This document shows, piece by piece, positions 25,719 to 34,889 of a stretch of 64,000 bases of DNA; the first letter of the stretch is position 1, and each line of letters begins with the position of its first letter. Both the position numbers and the translations under genes were made by a program. The notes beneath the pieces were generated by a model that saw nothing but the letters and a program-made list of their open reading frames with translations, was not told where the DNA came from and ran no database searches. The DNA lies in the NCBI RefSeq assembly GCF_000972495.1, contig NZ_LATM01000013.1, positions 62,001-126,000 of the forward strand. The letters run 5' to 3'. The stretch is from Hymenobacter terrenus (lineage in GTDB: Bacteria; Bacteroidota; Bacteroidia; Cytophagales; Hymenobacteraceae).

Positions 25719-27620
25719 ATGAAGCAATTCTTCCTAACTCAATTACTGGTTCTTTGCCTGCCAGTGGCGGCATTTTGTAAACTCTGGACGCTATCGGACG
25801 CGTCGCTGGAAGTGCAGTTTGATGACCAGACCGTCCGGCTCTCGGTTACGGACAAGCGCTGCGGGAAAATCTGGACCCAGGATGCCGGGCAACAGAACTA
25901 TACCGTAATCAGCGCCAAGCAGACCGGGAATGTATTAGCAGTGAATTTCAAGGGGAAATATCCTTTCAGCGCTACGTTCGAGTTGGCAACTCCATCAGCA
26001 CTCAAGGTGAGCGTGTTGGCTAACAAGGACGTGCAGATGGATGAGCTAGCATTTCCTGCGGCCTTTTCCTCGCCCAAAGAGCATTTATTGCTCTATACCG
26101 ATGGCGGCGGTTTTCTGCTTCCGGTAGAGGACAAAGAATATCCGGTAGGAAACGGGATTACTTATTTCTGCGGGGGTGGCCTTTCAATGGCGTGGATGGG
26201 GCTTACGGATGCCAACTTCAAAACGGGGTACATGGCTATTCTGGAAACGCCTTATGATGCCGCGTTGAGGACGAGGCGAGATAATGGCGTGGTTTCTTTC
26301 TCGCCCATCTGGCTTTCCTCTATGGGAAAGTTCAGCTACAAGCGCACCGTAGCCTATCATTTCTTTGATGCGGGAGGGTACGTGGCGCAATGCAAAAAAT
26401 ACCGTGACTTTATCTGGAAAAAGAATAAGGTCATCACGCTAAGAGAGCACGAAAAAAGAACGCCGGCCTTGGCTAAAATGATGGGTGCCCCGCATATCTA
26501 CGTGTGGGACAACGCCCGGGAGGCTCGCTTCGCAAAAGAAATGAAGCAAGCCGGCGTCGAGAAGGCCTTTATTTTGTGGGACGGGAACCACACCCCTTAT
26601 CCCGAAAAGGATTACGACAGCCGCTTGAAGGAGCTGGGCTACGCGGCCGGCGCCTACGATTTATATACGGATTTGCATTACGCCGACACGGCTTCTTTTG
26701 CCGTGGACGAGCAGGGGCCCAGGCGTTTTGCCAGGGGCGGCTATCCGGGCCTGTTCAATGAGCTGGCGGCCCGGAAAGCGAATGGCAAGACCTACTTCAA
26801 CCAATTCGGGCACACCATCTGCCCAGCCGTAATACGCCCGCACATCATAAAACGGGTGAGCCGGGAGTTGAAGGAGTTTCCGCACGAGGCCTATTTCCTG
26901 GACGTTTATCAGGCCAACGGCTTGTTTGAATGCTATTCGCCGAAGCACCCGTTAACGCGGCAGCAGTTCGCCGAAGAGGCCATCAGGAACTACCGGTTAG
27001 TCGCCGAGAAATACGGGCAGTACATGGGCGGCGAATGGGGCGCCGACTACGTGGGCCCCAACAGCGTGTTCGTCCACGGCATGATGACCCTGCAACGTAC
27101 GTGGTTCGGGTCCGATATTACCAAGAAAGGCTCCATCTACTGGTATGGCGATTGGAAGAACAACGCGCAGCCTTCGCAACTGCTTGGCACCAACGTGGCG
27201 CCCGACCAATACCTGCGCTATTCCATCAACGAGTACAACCGGGTGCCGCTCTATGAACTCGTCTACCATGACGCTGTGGTTACCTCCTGGCGCTGGGAAG
27301 ACGGCAACCAGCACAATCCGGAAATATGGTGGAAAAAGGACCTATTTAACGTTTTATACGGTTCCGCACCGTTGTGGAACCTCGGCGGCGATGTGTGGGA
27401 CAGGTACAAATTGACGTTTCTGGAAAGTTACCAGAAAGTGTGCCCCTGGTTGCAGCAGATTGGTTATGATGAGATGGTAGCACACCAATTCCTTACCAAG
27501 GACCACACGTTACAGGAGAGCATTTTCTCCTCCGGAAAAAGAGTGGTGGTGAATTTTAGTGCTGAAGCGACGGCCTATCAGGGAAAAGTAATTAGGGCTA
27601 AAGGGTTTGTGATTCTTTAA
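25719..27620 (+). CDS. Secreted glycoside-hydrolase-like protein (DUF5696-like, 633 aa)
   Basis: A signal peptide ('FFLTQLLVLCLPVAAFC') is followed by a beta-rich N-terminal region (about 25-230). Then comes a barrel-like catalytic region with 'APHIYVWDNAREARFAKEMKQAGVEKAFILWDGNH', 'FPHEAYFLDVYQANGLFECYSPKHPLTR', 'GEWGADYVGPNSVFVHG' and a small C-terminal sandwich. The layout, with an acidic residue at the strand end 'YFLDVYQ' and 'GEWGAD', resembles the GH101/GH129-like and DUF5696 glycosidase group; the sugar substrate cannot be predicted. No TonB/SusD pair or T9SS signal accompanies it. Gene GC is lower than its neighbours, pointing to horizontal gain. Confidence 0.6.
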   Translation: MKQFFLTQLLVLCLPVAAFCKLWTLSDASLEVQFDDQTVRLSVTDKRCGKIWTQDAGQQNYTVISAKQTGNVLAVNFKGKYPFSATFELATPSALKVSVLANKDVQMDELAFPAAFSSPKEHLLLYTDGGGFLLPVEDKEYPVGNGITYFCGGGLSMAWMGLTDANFKTGYMAILETPYDAALRTRRDNGVVSFSPIWLSSMGKFSYKRTVAYHFFDAGGYVAQCKKYRDFIWKKNKVITLREHEKRTPALAKMMGAPHIYVWDNAREARFAKEMKQAGVEKAFILWDGNHTPYPEKDYDSRLKELGYAAGAYDLYTDLHYADTASFAVDEQGPRRFARGGYPGLFNELAARKANGKTYFNQFGHTICPAVIRPHIIKRVSRELKEFPHEAYFLDVYQANGLFECYSPKHPLTRQQFAEEAIRNYRLVAEKYGQYMGGEWGADYVGPNSVFVHGMMTLQRTWFGSDITKKGSIYWYGDWKNNAQPSQLLGTNVAPDQYLRYSINEYNRVPLYELVYHDAVVTSWRWEDGNQHNPEIWWKKDLFNVLYGSAPLWNLGGDVWDRYKLTFLESYQKVCPWLQQIGYDEMVAHQFLTKDHTLQESIFSSGKRVVVNFSAEATAYQGKVIRAKGFVIL

Positions 27621-27778
27621 TTAGAGCGTAAAGAAAGGCCATTGGCGGTGGTAAAGCAGCCGGTGATTCGTACCTTATCTTAGCGCCGTCTGAATCGTTC
27701 ACAAATGCGAGCTACCTCGTTCGCGCTACCACCTGCTCCTCAACACGGAGGACGAACCCGCTCCGCACTCGACCCGCC

Positions 27779-28243
27779 ATGCCTCAAGAGTTGACCATCC
27801 GCGCCGCTACTTTGGACGACTTGGAAGTATTGCTCGGCTTTCAGCAGGGAGTAGTGGCCGCCGAACGTCCATTCGACCCCACGCTCAAGCCAGGCGAGCT
27901 CCAGTATTATGATATTGAGGAATTGATAAAGGCGCCCCACGTGTACCTCGTCGTCGCGGAGTACAACCAGCAGCTTATTGCCTCGGGTTACGCGCGAATT
28001 CAGGCGGCGAAACCGTATTTGCTTCACGACAAATACGCTTATCTGGGGTTCATTTACGTGCGGCCCGAATACCGCGGCCAGGGCGTGAGCACGCGCATCC
28101 TGGCGGCCCTCAAGCAATGGGCGCAGCAGCAGGGGCTGACGGAAATGCGGCTGGAAGTGTACTCCGATAATACCGCCGCGCGGCGCGCCTACGAGAAATT
28201 TGGGTTCAGCGCGCACATGCTGGAAATGCGGGCGGCGGTGTGA
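27779..28243 (+). CDS. GNAT-family N-acetyltransferase (154 aa)
   Basis: Transfers an acetyl group from acetyl-CoA to an amine. The fold is complete: 'LTIRAATLDDLEVLLGFQQG', 'VYLVVAEYNQQLIASGYARI', motif A 'AYLGFIYVRPEYRGQGVSTRILAAL' (the R-G-Q-G-V pyrophosphate loop), and the closing 'EMRLEVYSDNTAARRAYEKFGF'. Substrate unknown. It is convergent with the cyclase gene (25 bases between stop codons). Confidence 0.92.
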   Translation: MPQELTIRAATLDDLEVLLGFQQGVVAAERPFDPTLKPGELQYYDIEELIKAPHVYLVVAEYNQQLIASGYARIQAAKPYLLHDKYAYLGFIYVRPEYRGQGVSTRILAALKQWAQQQGLTEMRLEVYSDNTAARRAYEKFGFSAHMLEMRAAV

Positions 28244-28267
28244 GTACTGGCGCTGCTTTGGCCGGGG

Positions 28268-29419
28268 CTACTCCGTGCGCACCTCCAGCAAGTCCACGTC
28301 GTCGGCTTTGCCGCGCAGGCGCACCGCGCCTACTTCGCGCACGACCAGCCCCGACAAGTCCCCCAGCCGGGCGCGAATTTCCCCCGATATGAGGAAGTGC
28401 GCGCCGAGGCCATTGCACTGGGCCTGAATCCGGGCGGCGGTGTTCACCACGTCGCCGTGGTAGGCGATTTCGCTTTTGATGTCGCCGACTTGGGTGGCCG
28501 TCACCCAGCCGCCGTGCAGCCCGGCTTTGAACGTGGGCACCGCGCCGTAGCGGTCCAGGTACTGCTGCTGGCGTTGCCGAAACTGCTGCTCGATGGCAAA
28601 AAAACAGTGCAGGCACCGCGCCTGCGCCAGCCCGTGCCGCGCCAGCCAGGTGATGACCACCTCGTCGCCGACGTATTGGTATACTTCCCCGCGGGCCGCC
28701 AGAATCGCCGCCCCCATGTCGTGAAAACAGTCGCTAATGAAGCGGCTGTACTGGCGGCTGCCCAGCCGCTCGGCCAGCGAGGTGGAGTCTTTCAAGTCCA
28801 GAAACATAAAAATCCGGTCTTCCGGCACCGGACGAAAATAACGCCCGGTAAGAAATGCCCAGAACACCCGCGGGCCCATCAGGCGAATCATCTGGTGCAG
28901 GAACACCGCCCCCACCATGGCCACGCCATAAGCCAGCAGCAGTTGCCGGAAGTCGGGCCGACGCAGCAGTGACCAATCCGGATGCTGCATGGCTTGCATG
29001 AAGGCGTCGGCTTGCCGGAACGAGGCCAGCAGGACGGGGTATTCCGGGGCGCTCCGAATCACCTCCTGCATCAGGCCCGCCAGCAGCACGATGAACAGCA
29101 GCAGCACCAGCAGGTGCAGCAGCGCGGCCAGAAGCAAGGCCAGGGGCAAGCGTTTGCGCGCCAGAAAGCCGGGAAACACCCCCACTTCCAGCACGCCAAT
29201 CAACACTCCGACCGGAAACGCGATGAACAGGATGAAGAGCAAATCGGTCAGTTGTCCGCCCGAGGATAGGAGGCTCGTGAGTTCCATCAGGGCCGAAAAC
29301 ACCACCGCCATCACCAGAATGGCGCGAAGTTTATACTGCCGCACCGGCGTCAAAAAACTACTGGCTGGCTGTGGCGCCAGCACCGATTCGCTCGGTAAAA
29401 AGGAAAGGTCGTTTTTCAT
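28268..29419 (-). CDS. Membrane-bound class III adenylate/guanylate cyclase (383 aa)
   Basis: The N-terminal half has about four hydrophobic segments ('AILVMAVVFSALMELTSLL', 'LLFILFIAFPVGVLIGVLEVG', 'LALLLAALLHLLVLLLFIVLLAG', 'LLLAYGVAMVGAVFLHQ'). The C-terminal half is a class III cyclase domain: the first metal Asp in 'FMFLDLKDSTSLAERLG', the second in 'YQYVGDEVVITW', and the transition-state Asn/Arg in 'YHGDVVNTAARIQ'. It would make cAMP or cGMP from the cytoplasmic face. Substrate specificity cannot be settled by eye. Confidence 0.9.
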   Translation of the reverse strand: MKNDLSFLPSESVLAPQPASSFLTPVRQYKLRAILVMAVVFSALMELTSLLSSGGQLTDLLFILFIAFPVGVLIGVLEVGVFPGFLARKRLPLALLLAALLHLLVLLLFIVLLAGLMQEVIRSAPEYPVLLASFRQADAFMQAMQHPDWSLLRRPDFRQLLLAYGVAMVGAVFLHQMIRLMGPRVFWAFLTGRYFRPVPEDRIFMFLDLKDSTSLAERLGSRQYSRFISDCFHDMGAAILAARGEVYQYVGDEVVITWLARHGLAQARCLHCFFAIEQQFRQRQQQYLDRYGAVPTFKAGLHGGWVTATQVGDIKSEIAYHGDVVNTAARIQAQCNGLGAHFLISGEIRARLGDLSGLVVREVGAVRLRGKADDVDLLEVRTE

Positions 29420-29518
29420 GGCGCCGACGTGTTTTTCAGTCGGTTAAATACTGAATTTCATATTATTGGACCGTAATGCCGGCAGAAGGAAAAACGAGCG
29501 AAGGGCCGACAACACGGC

Positions 29519-30277
29519 TCACGAGTTCAGCCACTGCTTAAAGCCCGGGGCGGTGAGGCGGCTCACCAGCACCTCCAATTTGCCGGGCGTGAGCTGCACG
29601 CTCAGGCGGCCGTCGAAGTGCCGGTGCATTTTGCCGATGGCCGCCGCGCTGGCGATGCACTGCCGGGTGAGGCGGAAAAACCGGCGCGGGTCGAGCGAAG
29701 CTTCCAGGGCGTCAAGCGGCTCTTCGATGATGAGCTTGCTGGCGTCGCGGCACACGAGGTGGGTGATTTTATTTTCGAGGTAGAAGTAGGCCACGTCGGC
29801 GGCGTCGACCATGCGCAGCTCGTCGCGCACGTACACCAGAAAGCGGCTGCGGTAGCGGCGCTCGGCCTGCCAGGTTTCGAGCAGCGCCGTGAGGTTGGCC
29901 GGGGCGGTTTGCTGGGCCACTCGCTGCTGCCGAAAGCGGGCCAACGACTCGCCCAGCGCCGCTTCCTCAATGGGCTTCAGCAGGTAGTCGAAACCGTTGT
30001 ATTTGAAGGCCTGCAACGCGTATTCGTCGTAGGCGGTGCAGAAGATGATGGGCACCGGCTGCGGCAACTCGCGCAGCAGCTCGAAGCTAAGGCCGTCGGT
30101 GAGCTGAATGTCGGACAGCACCAAGTCCGGCAGGGGAGGGGCGGCTGCTAGCCACTCGCGGCCCTTCCGCACCGACGGAATGCGGCCCACGACCCGGGCA
30201 TCCTGCTGCTGCCGCAGCAGCAGGCGCTGCAGCCGCTCGGCTGACAGCGTTTCGTCTTCAATAATCAATACGTCCAT
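29519..30277 (-). CDS. LytTR-type response regulator (252 aa)
   Basis: The receiver domain is complete: acidic pocket 'LIIEDE', phosphorylatable Asp56 in 'PDLVLSDIQL', Thr/Lys in 'FCTAYDEYALQAFKYNGFDYLLKP'. A LytTR DNA-binding domain follows ('RFLVYVRDELRMVDAADVAYFYLENKITHLVC' to 'RFFRLTRQCIAS'). It directly follows the histidine kinase gene on the same strand; the ATG at 30277 begins 2 bases after the kinase stop, and a TTG overlapping that stop is the only alternative. Partner regulator of the kinase. Confidence 0.95.
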   Translation of the reverse strand: MDVLIIEDETLSAERLQRLLLRQQQDARVVGRIPSVRKGREWLAAAPPLPDLVLSDIQLTDGLSFELLRELPQPVPIIFCTAYDEYALQAFKYNGFDYLLKPIEEAALGESLARFRQQRVAQQTAPANLTALLETWQAERRYRSRFLVYVRDELRMVDAADVAYFYLENKITHLVCRDASKLIIEEPLDALEASLDPRRFFRLTRQCIASAAAIGKMHRHFDGRLSVQLTPGKLEVLVSRLTAPGFKQWLNS

Positions 30278-30279
30278 TG

Positions 30280-31371
30280 TCAAACAAATCTTTCGCCTTT
30301 ACCGATTGAGCCATTAGGGTGTGTCAGCAGCGGCAGCCTCACCCGATAGCAGTCCGAGGTGCTTTCTACGTGCACGGGAGCCGTGGCGCCGGCGGCCTCG
30401 TAGCGGCGGGCTACGTTGCGCAGGCCCACACCGGTGGAGGCGGCGGGGTAGGCCAGCGGTTGGCGGTTGTTTTCGACCACCAGCCATTGGTCTTCGGTGC
30501 GGATGCGGATGCGCAGTGGCTCATCGGCCTCGATGCGATTGTGCTTCACAGCGTTTTCGACTAGCAGCTGTACCACCATGGGCAGCACCTGGTGCGCTTG
30601 CTGTTCCTCGCTCACGCAGATTTCCACGGCCAATCCTTCGGGGTAGCGGGTTTGCAGCAAGAAGAGGTAGGCCCGAACCAGGTGCAGCTCGGCGTGCAGC
30701 GGCACGCGGCTGGCGTGGCGGTGCTGTAGCACGTAGCGGTACACCGTGGCCATACGCTCTACAAACGTGACTGCGCGTACCGGGTCGGCCTCAATCACAG
30801 CCGTGAGCGTGCTGAGGGTATTGAATAGAAAATGCGGGTCCAGCTGCTGTTGCAGGGCGTGCAGGCGGGCCTGGGCGGCATCGGCGGTGGCTTCCTCGCG
30901 GGCCTGGGCCTCCACCTGCCAATAGCTGAAAAACGAGGCCCCGATGTAGGTGCCTGACAGCAGAAACGCTGTGAACAGCCCCACCAGCAGTAGCGGCAGC
31001 AGCTCGACGAAGCGCACGGGCTCGGCTGCGGTGTCGTAATCGCAAATGTAAATATAAAGCCAGGCCGCCCCCAGCGTAAATAGCAAGGCAATAGCAGTTT
31101 GCAAGCCCATTTGCAGCGCTACCCGCCGCAGCGGCCGTTGTGCCCAGGCCACGTGCCGGTCGAGGTACCGTGAGAGCAGCACGCCGGTTTCAAAGGTTAA
31201 ATAGGCCAGGATCACGCCCATGCTCAGCGCCGCCCCGTTTTGCGGGCTTAGGCTATTCCAGGCCGGGTCGCCGGGTTCGGTTTGGGGGTACACAATCACG
31301 AGGGCCATGTAGAAGAGCAAGCCCACCAGCGGAATGCCCAGCCGCCGAAACCAGCGCATAAAAGAGTCCAT
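30280..31371 (-). CDS. LytS-type sensor histidine kinase (363 aa)
   Basis: Four hydrophobic segments in the first 155 residues form the membrane sensor. A short coiled coil 'QARLHALQQQLDPHFLFNTLSTL' carries the phospho-acceptor His of the His_kinase (PF06580) type, and the ATPase N-box is 'VVQLLVENAVKHNRIEADEPL' with a G-box 'GVGLRNVARRYE'. It is coupled to the LytTR response regulator immediately downstream. Signal unknown; no extracellular domain is large enough to bind a protein ligand. Confidence 0.95.
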   Translation of the reverse strand: MDSFMRWFRRLGIPLVGLLFYMALVIVYPQTEPGDPAWNSLSPQNGAALSMGVILAYLTFETGVLLSRYLDRHVAWAQRPLRRVALQMGLQTAIALLFTLGAAWLYIYICDYDTAAEPVRFVELLPLLLVGLFTAFLLSGTYIGASFFSYWQVEAQAREEATADAAQARLHALQQQLDPHFLFNTLSTLTAVIEADPVRAVTFVERMATVYRYVLQHRHASRVPLHAELHLVRAYLFLLQTRYPEGLAVEICVSEEQQAHQVLPMVVQLLVENAVKHNRIEADEPLRIRIRTEDQWLVVENNRQPLAYPAASTGVGLRNVARRYEAAGATAPVHVESTSDCYRVRLPLLTHPNGSIGKGERFV

Positions 31372-31462
31372 GAGCAGTCTAGATAAATGAAAGCTGAAAA
31401 TTACTTCCTGCGGAAGCAGTCGGCTGGGTAGGTGTAGAAGCCCCGCAGCATTGACCTAAAGG

Positions 31463-31880
31463 TCAGATTACTGCCCGAAAAGGACCTATTATTAAGCAGT
31501 TTGGACGTACAGAATAAGCATCGGAATTGTTTAAAAACCACCTCCAAAGTGTTGCCCCCTCTGTCTGGGCGAGCAACGGCTGGCGTTGATACAATGAATA
31601 CCCCGGCCCGGCGTAGAGGTAAGGGGTGAAGCGGCGCGCCGCTGGCCCCAGCAAAAAGCGGCCGTTGAAAAACAAGCTCAGCAGCTCGGTATCGCTTTCC
31701 AGCCTGATGCCCGGACACAAGGCACTCGACGTATAGCCGTGGCGGTTGCAGGAGAACGTGAGGCCGACAAACGCTTGGTCGGTTACGATGAAATCGGCTC
31801 TGTGCTGCTGCCTGGAGGGGCAGCAGCGACACCAAATAGCTGGCGGGGAGAGAGGCGGGGAACTGCAAAGCCAAAGGGAG
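31463..31880 (-). pseudogene. Frameshifted remnant of an outer-membrane beta-barrel gene (copy 1)
   Basis: Read leftward, one frame gives a hydrophobic leader ending 'SLLPLQAAAQ', like a signal peptide. A one-base shift near 31790 then leads into another frame that reads 'ADFIVTDQAFVGLTFSCNRHGY', 'IRLESDTELLSLFFNGRFLLG' and 'RFTPYLYAGPGYSLYQRQPLL', a small OMP pattern. The end is short and no stop-to-stop frame covers both parts. A second relic of the same gene is at 33551-33725. Confidence 0.6.
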
Positions 31881-32192
31881 CACGACGTAACACCGGGCGG
31901 GACCTACTGCCAGTGGCCGTTCAACCGGTAAACCTACCGACTCCACTCCCCGCCCGTTACCGAAATCGGCCTCAACTGCTACCCACGCCTGCCGAACTGC
32001 CGAAACTCGCTACCAAGCTGCCCGCCGGAGTACTAGCGCCGGACCAACGCTGTCTGAGCTTTCATGAAAGCGGAGCAGGTTTGGAAACGCACGATAAAGC
32101 CTTTTTGCCCTTAATAACAAAGACGTCGACGGTGGTGCAGTAGGCGCCCCAGGCGGTTCTGAAGGAACTATACTTGGCGTGTCGATGGCAAT
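31881..32192. other. Gene-free stretch between OMP relic and hairpin
   Basis: About 310 bases with no supported gene; probably decayed sequence belonging to the same degraded locus as the flanking OMP relics. Confidence 0.35.
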
Positions 32193-32238
32193 TATGGAGG
32201 TAGTAGCTGTGATGTGGGTTGCAGCTACTACCTCCATA
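32193..32238. repeat. Perfect 17-bp inverted repeat (hairpin)
   Basis: TATGGAGGTAGTAGCTG (32193-32209) pairs exactly with 32222-32238 around a 12-base loop. It lies about 90 bases past the stop of the leftward DUF4412-like gene, so it may stop that transcript, although no T-run follows on that strand. Otherwise it could be the end of a lost mobile element. Confidence 0.6.
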
Positions 32239-32326
32239 CGGCAACATGCTCGCGGCTTTTTGGTACCCAGGTTTAGGTTTGTAGGCCAGCTATGTACCAT
32301 TGGGGTTAAGCGTTTAACCAAGGCTA

Positions 32327-33280
32327 CTATTCCTTGCTGCTCGGGCTGCCGGGGGCGGAGGGAGCGCCCATCATGAGGCCGAGTAGCTGCAGGCCAATGG
32401 CTGGCCCGTCTTTGCTGTAATCGAGGACGGGGCCAGTGGTGGCGATGTGTAGGTCTTGGGGGGTGACAGGCTTGGTTTGGACGCTGGTAAATTCGTACAG
32501 CATCTGCTGGGTGTGGGCCTGGTCGAAATAAACCACAATCTTCATGATGCCCTGCTTCTCCTGGACGTAGATGGGGTGGGCAAAATTCAGCGCCACCGGC
32601 ATCTTGCTCGACGTCCAGACGTCCAGGGCCACGGCCTCCAGATTCAGTGGGCCGGGCTCTGGGCGGGCGGTTGCGGGGGCCGGTGACTTGCGGGTATACC
32701 GGGTTTTCACGCAGGGGTAGCCCGCTACCAGCCCCGTTTCGGTGGTGGGTTGAACGGTGTACTCGGCGTCGGTCACCGCCAGGGACTGCCACTCCTGTTT
32801 CGTCTTCGCGCCAGCGTAGTGAAAGACGATTTGTTTGGGACTTGACTGGGACTTAAACAAGCACAGGCCGGTGTTTTTTGCACCGTTAAAATAATTCTCG
32901 AGGTGGTAAGTCAGCGCGTCGGTGGTGGCGCGGGCTTCCTGGCCGCGCACGTAAATGGTGGCCTTCCGGGGCAGCATGAGAGCCATCATGGTCAGGCCCG
33001 GGTTTTGCTGGGCTTGGGCCTGTGCCTGCTGTTGCTCCGCCGCCGACATGCCGCTCATAATGCGCTGCACTTGCTCCTGCAGGTGGCCCTTGGCGGGGTC
33101 CAGTTGGCTCATGGCCTTATCGTAGAGGTTGCCCGGCAGCGACACGCGGGTAGTGACGACTCCCAGCGTAAAAGCCGGCACCGATGCCAGTGGCCGCCGC
33201 ACGGGCGGGTGGTTACCAGTGGTCAACAAGGCCATGGGGGCCAATAGTAGGAAAACGACCTTTCGACGAGTTGTACGCAT
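32327..33280 (-). CDS. Exported DUF4412-like protein (317 aa)
   Basis: A signal-peptide-like start ('RRKVVFLLLAPMALLTTG') is followed by 'QRIMSGMSAAEQQQAQAQAQQNPGLTMM', a Gln/Ala-rich helix, and 'LPRKATIYVRGQEARATTDALTYHLENYF'. Then 'EYTVQPTTETGLVAGYPCVKTRY' and 'VWTSSKMPVALNFAHPIY' appear. The order (metal-free beta strands, 'I..Y.....kt..vaGy.ckky', 'vW.s..lp') matches DUF4412/GLPGLI-like periplasmic proteins of Bacteroidota; role unknown. The ATG at 33280 gives the signal peptide, and an in-frame start at 33415 would add a cysteine-free basic leader with no match. Flanked on both sides by relics of one OMP gene. Confidence 0.6.
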   Translation of the reverse strand: MRTTRRKVVFLLLAPMALLTTGNHPPVRRPLASVPAFTLGVVTTRVSLPGNLYDKAMSQLDPAKGHLQEQVQRIMSGMSAAEQQQAQAQAQQNPGLTMMALMLPRKATIYVRGQEARATTDALTYHLENYFNGAKNTGLCLFKSQSSPKQIVFHYAGAKTKQEWQSLAVTDAEYTVQPTTETGLVAGYPCVKTRYTRKSPAPATARPEPGPLNLEAVALDVWTSSKMPVALNFAHPIYVQEKQGIMKIVVYFDQAHTQQMLYEFTSVQTKPVTPQDLHIATTGPVLDYSKDGPAIGLQLLGLMMGAPSAPGSPSSKE

Positions 33281-33550
33281 GGGAAAAAGGATTACACGAT
33301 GAGAAACCTGCCCCGTTCTACTGAGCCGGCATGGTATGCCACGGCCTAAGGGCCGTCTTGCAGGGCTCAAAGCTACTCTCCATAAAAGCAACGGCACGAA
33401 CCTGATAATAGCCAAGTTGCCAGATTTTACGGGTTCCTACACCGGGTAAACGTCTACCGGCTCGACGACTTTTGGGCTTGCCACTGCGAAGACGAGTTGC
33501 GAGCCACCTAGCCACCTTCCCGCCCCTTTCTGCAAGCTGTCCCAGACACT

Positions 33551-33725
33551 ATGAGCATCACATCAACGAGACGCGGCCGTTGAAAAACAAGCTCAGCAGC
33601 CCGGTACGGCCTTCCAGCCTGATGCCAGGGTGACGCGTAGCCGTGGCGGCTGTAGGTGGTGAGGCCGATAAATGCCTGGTCGGCTACAGTAAAGTCGGCA
33701 CCCGTGGCCGCGCTTAACGCCGGCA
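33551..33725 (-). pseudogene. Second remnant of the same outer-membrane gene (copy 2)
   Basis: Read leftward it gives 'ADFTVADQAFIGLTTYSRHGYAS', then a frameshift, then 'LLSLFFNGR', closely matching copy 1 at 31463-31880 in both protein and DNA (for example the shared GTTGAAAAACAAGCTCAGCAG on the plus strand in two parts). Only about 58 codons remain. Confidence 0.55.
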
Positions 33726-34247
33726 GAAGTTCGTCTTGAAGTCATCAAGCGGCATCGCGATGCTAGTGCCTCCAGCGAAAGCGAAGCGACGGCTTACCGG
33801 AAGCTGGCGGGCTGGGGCTGCTACGCCGACGCGGCTAACCTGCCAGCGAATACAACGAATCTATCGGTCCGCCCCGGCCAGCTTTACCTGTTGCGGCCCC
33901 ACGTGCAGCCCAGCCGGCTCGAACTGTCGAAATCCGCTTCCGAACGGCCAACCGCGTTGCAACACCCAGCCACCATTGAGTGGCCTTAATTCGCAGTTGC
34001 GCCGGGCGCTGGCGCAACTCAACTCGAAATTCCAACAACCCAGGCGAGGCGAAGAATAGTTTTGCCAATCTATCCGTGGGGCCCCATCCAAAACGCACCT
34101 GTTGGCCCACCCACCGCACGCTTTTTGCTTTACCGCCCACGCGCCGGCGCATGCCCCCCGCACTGCTGATTTGTTGGCAAAAAGCTAGAATTTTGGCACG
34201 TATGGTGAGGCCATTAAGGTCCAATACTTGGTTATCTAATCTAAGTT
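33726..34247. other. Decayed stretch with one open frame lacking a start
   Basis: On the plus strand 33723-33989 is open for 88 codons and has natural-looking composition ('LEVIKRHRDASASSESEATA', 'AYRKLAGWGCYADAANLP') but no start codon and no family I recognise. The rest shows nothing. It may be the tail of a lost gene. Confidence 0.3.
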
Positions 34248-34532
34248 ATGCCTCTCTCTCTCGCTATTTCTAAAACCCTGGGATTCGTCTTATTAAGCCT
34301 CTCGACCCTAGCCACAGTCACCGGGCTAGTACTGCCGTTCGTGTCCGTAGGGCTGCCGCGCAAGCCGCTCTGGGTTAGCGGCTGTCTCATTGCCGGCGAA
34401 TTGCTATTCGCCGCCGCGCTGGTGTTTTTAGGTAGTCAGTATGGCCGGCGACTCAAACTCAAACTACTCGCCTGGTTACACCGAACATTCGGATGGCGGC
34501 CCGCAGCCAAACGGCAAGCCGATGGGGGCTAG
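34248..34532 (+). CDS. Small two-helix membrane protein, 'transporter suffix' type (94 aa)
   Basis: Two hydrophobic segments ('LGFVLLSLSTLATVTGLVLPFV', about 11-32, and 'WVSGCLIAGELLFAAALVFLG', about 42-62) are followed by a basic cytoplasmic tail 'YGRRLKLKLLAWLHRTFGWRP'. The arrangement, with Pro between helices and 'GELLFAAAL' in the second, resembles the short 'transporter suffix domain' proteins. Function unknown. Confidence 0.6.
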   Translation: MPLSLAISKTLGFVLLSLSTLATVTGLVLPFVSVGLPRKPLWVSGCLIAGELLFAAALVFLGSQYGRRLKLKLLAWLHRTFGWRPAAKRQADGG

Positions 34533-34889
34533 TAAAGCAAATCATTCAGAAGAGGGCATTCTTTCCTGCCGCTCGTTGTGGGTCAAATTACTGTATATTG
34601 ACTGCTGATAGTTGGGTGTTTACAGCGGAAAGCTTGCCGCCATTCAGCTCTTCAAACTGGTGCTAGGAAGTGTTTGGCAGCCCTTCAGCGTGTGTAACCA
34701 AAAAACCCGTGCCCGAAGGAAGCACCTCGATGTCCTTTCAAAATTAGGTCTGCCATTAGAGGTGCCGGCGGCAGGTCCGCTTCGGCCACTTTCGGTTACA
34801 GCACTTCCTTACAGTAGCGCTACTTTACGCAACTCTCGGTTTGCCTTGACAGTTTCCGCGCTGAGGGCGCCTAGTCGGTCGTTTGCTTC
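34533..34889. other. Intergenic stretch, nothing recognised
   Basis: About 360 bases. No supported gene, repeat or RNA was seen; AT content rises toward the truncated integrase, consistent with a junction between chromosome and mobile DNA. Confidence 0.3.

Noticed and set aside
31401..31946. 181-codon open frame as an intact gene
   Set aside because: Only its first part looks like a signal peptide; the mature OMP sequence lies in another frame, so it is treated as a frameshifted relic.
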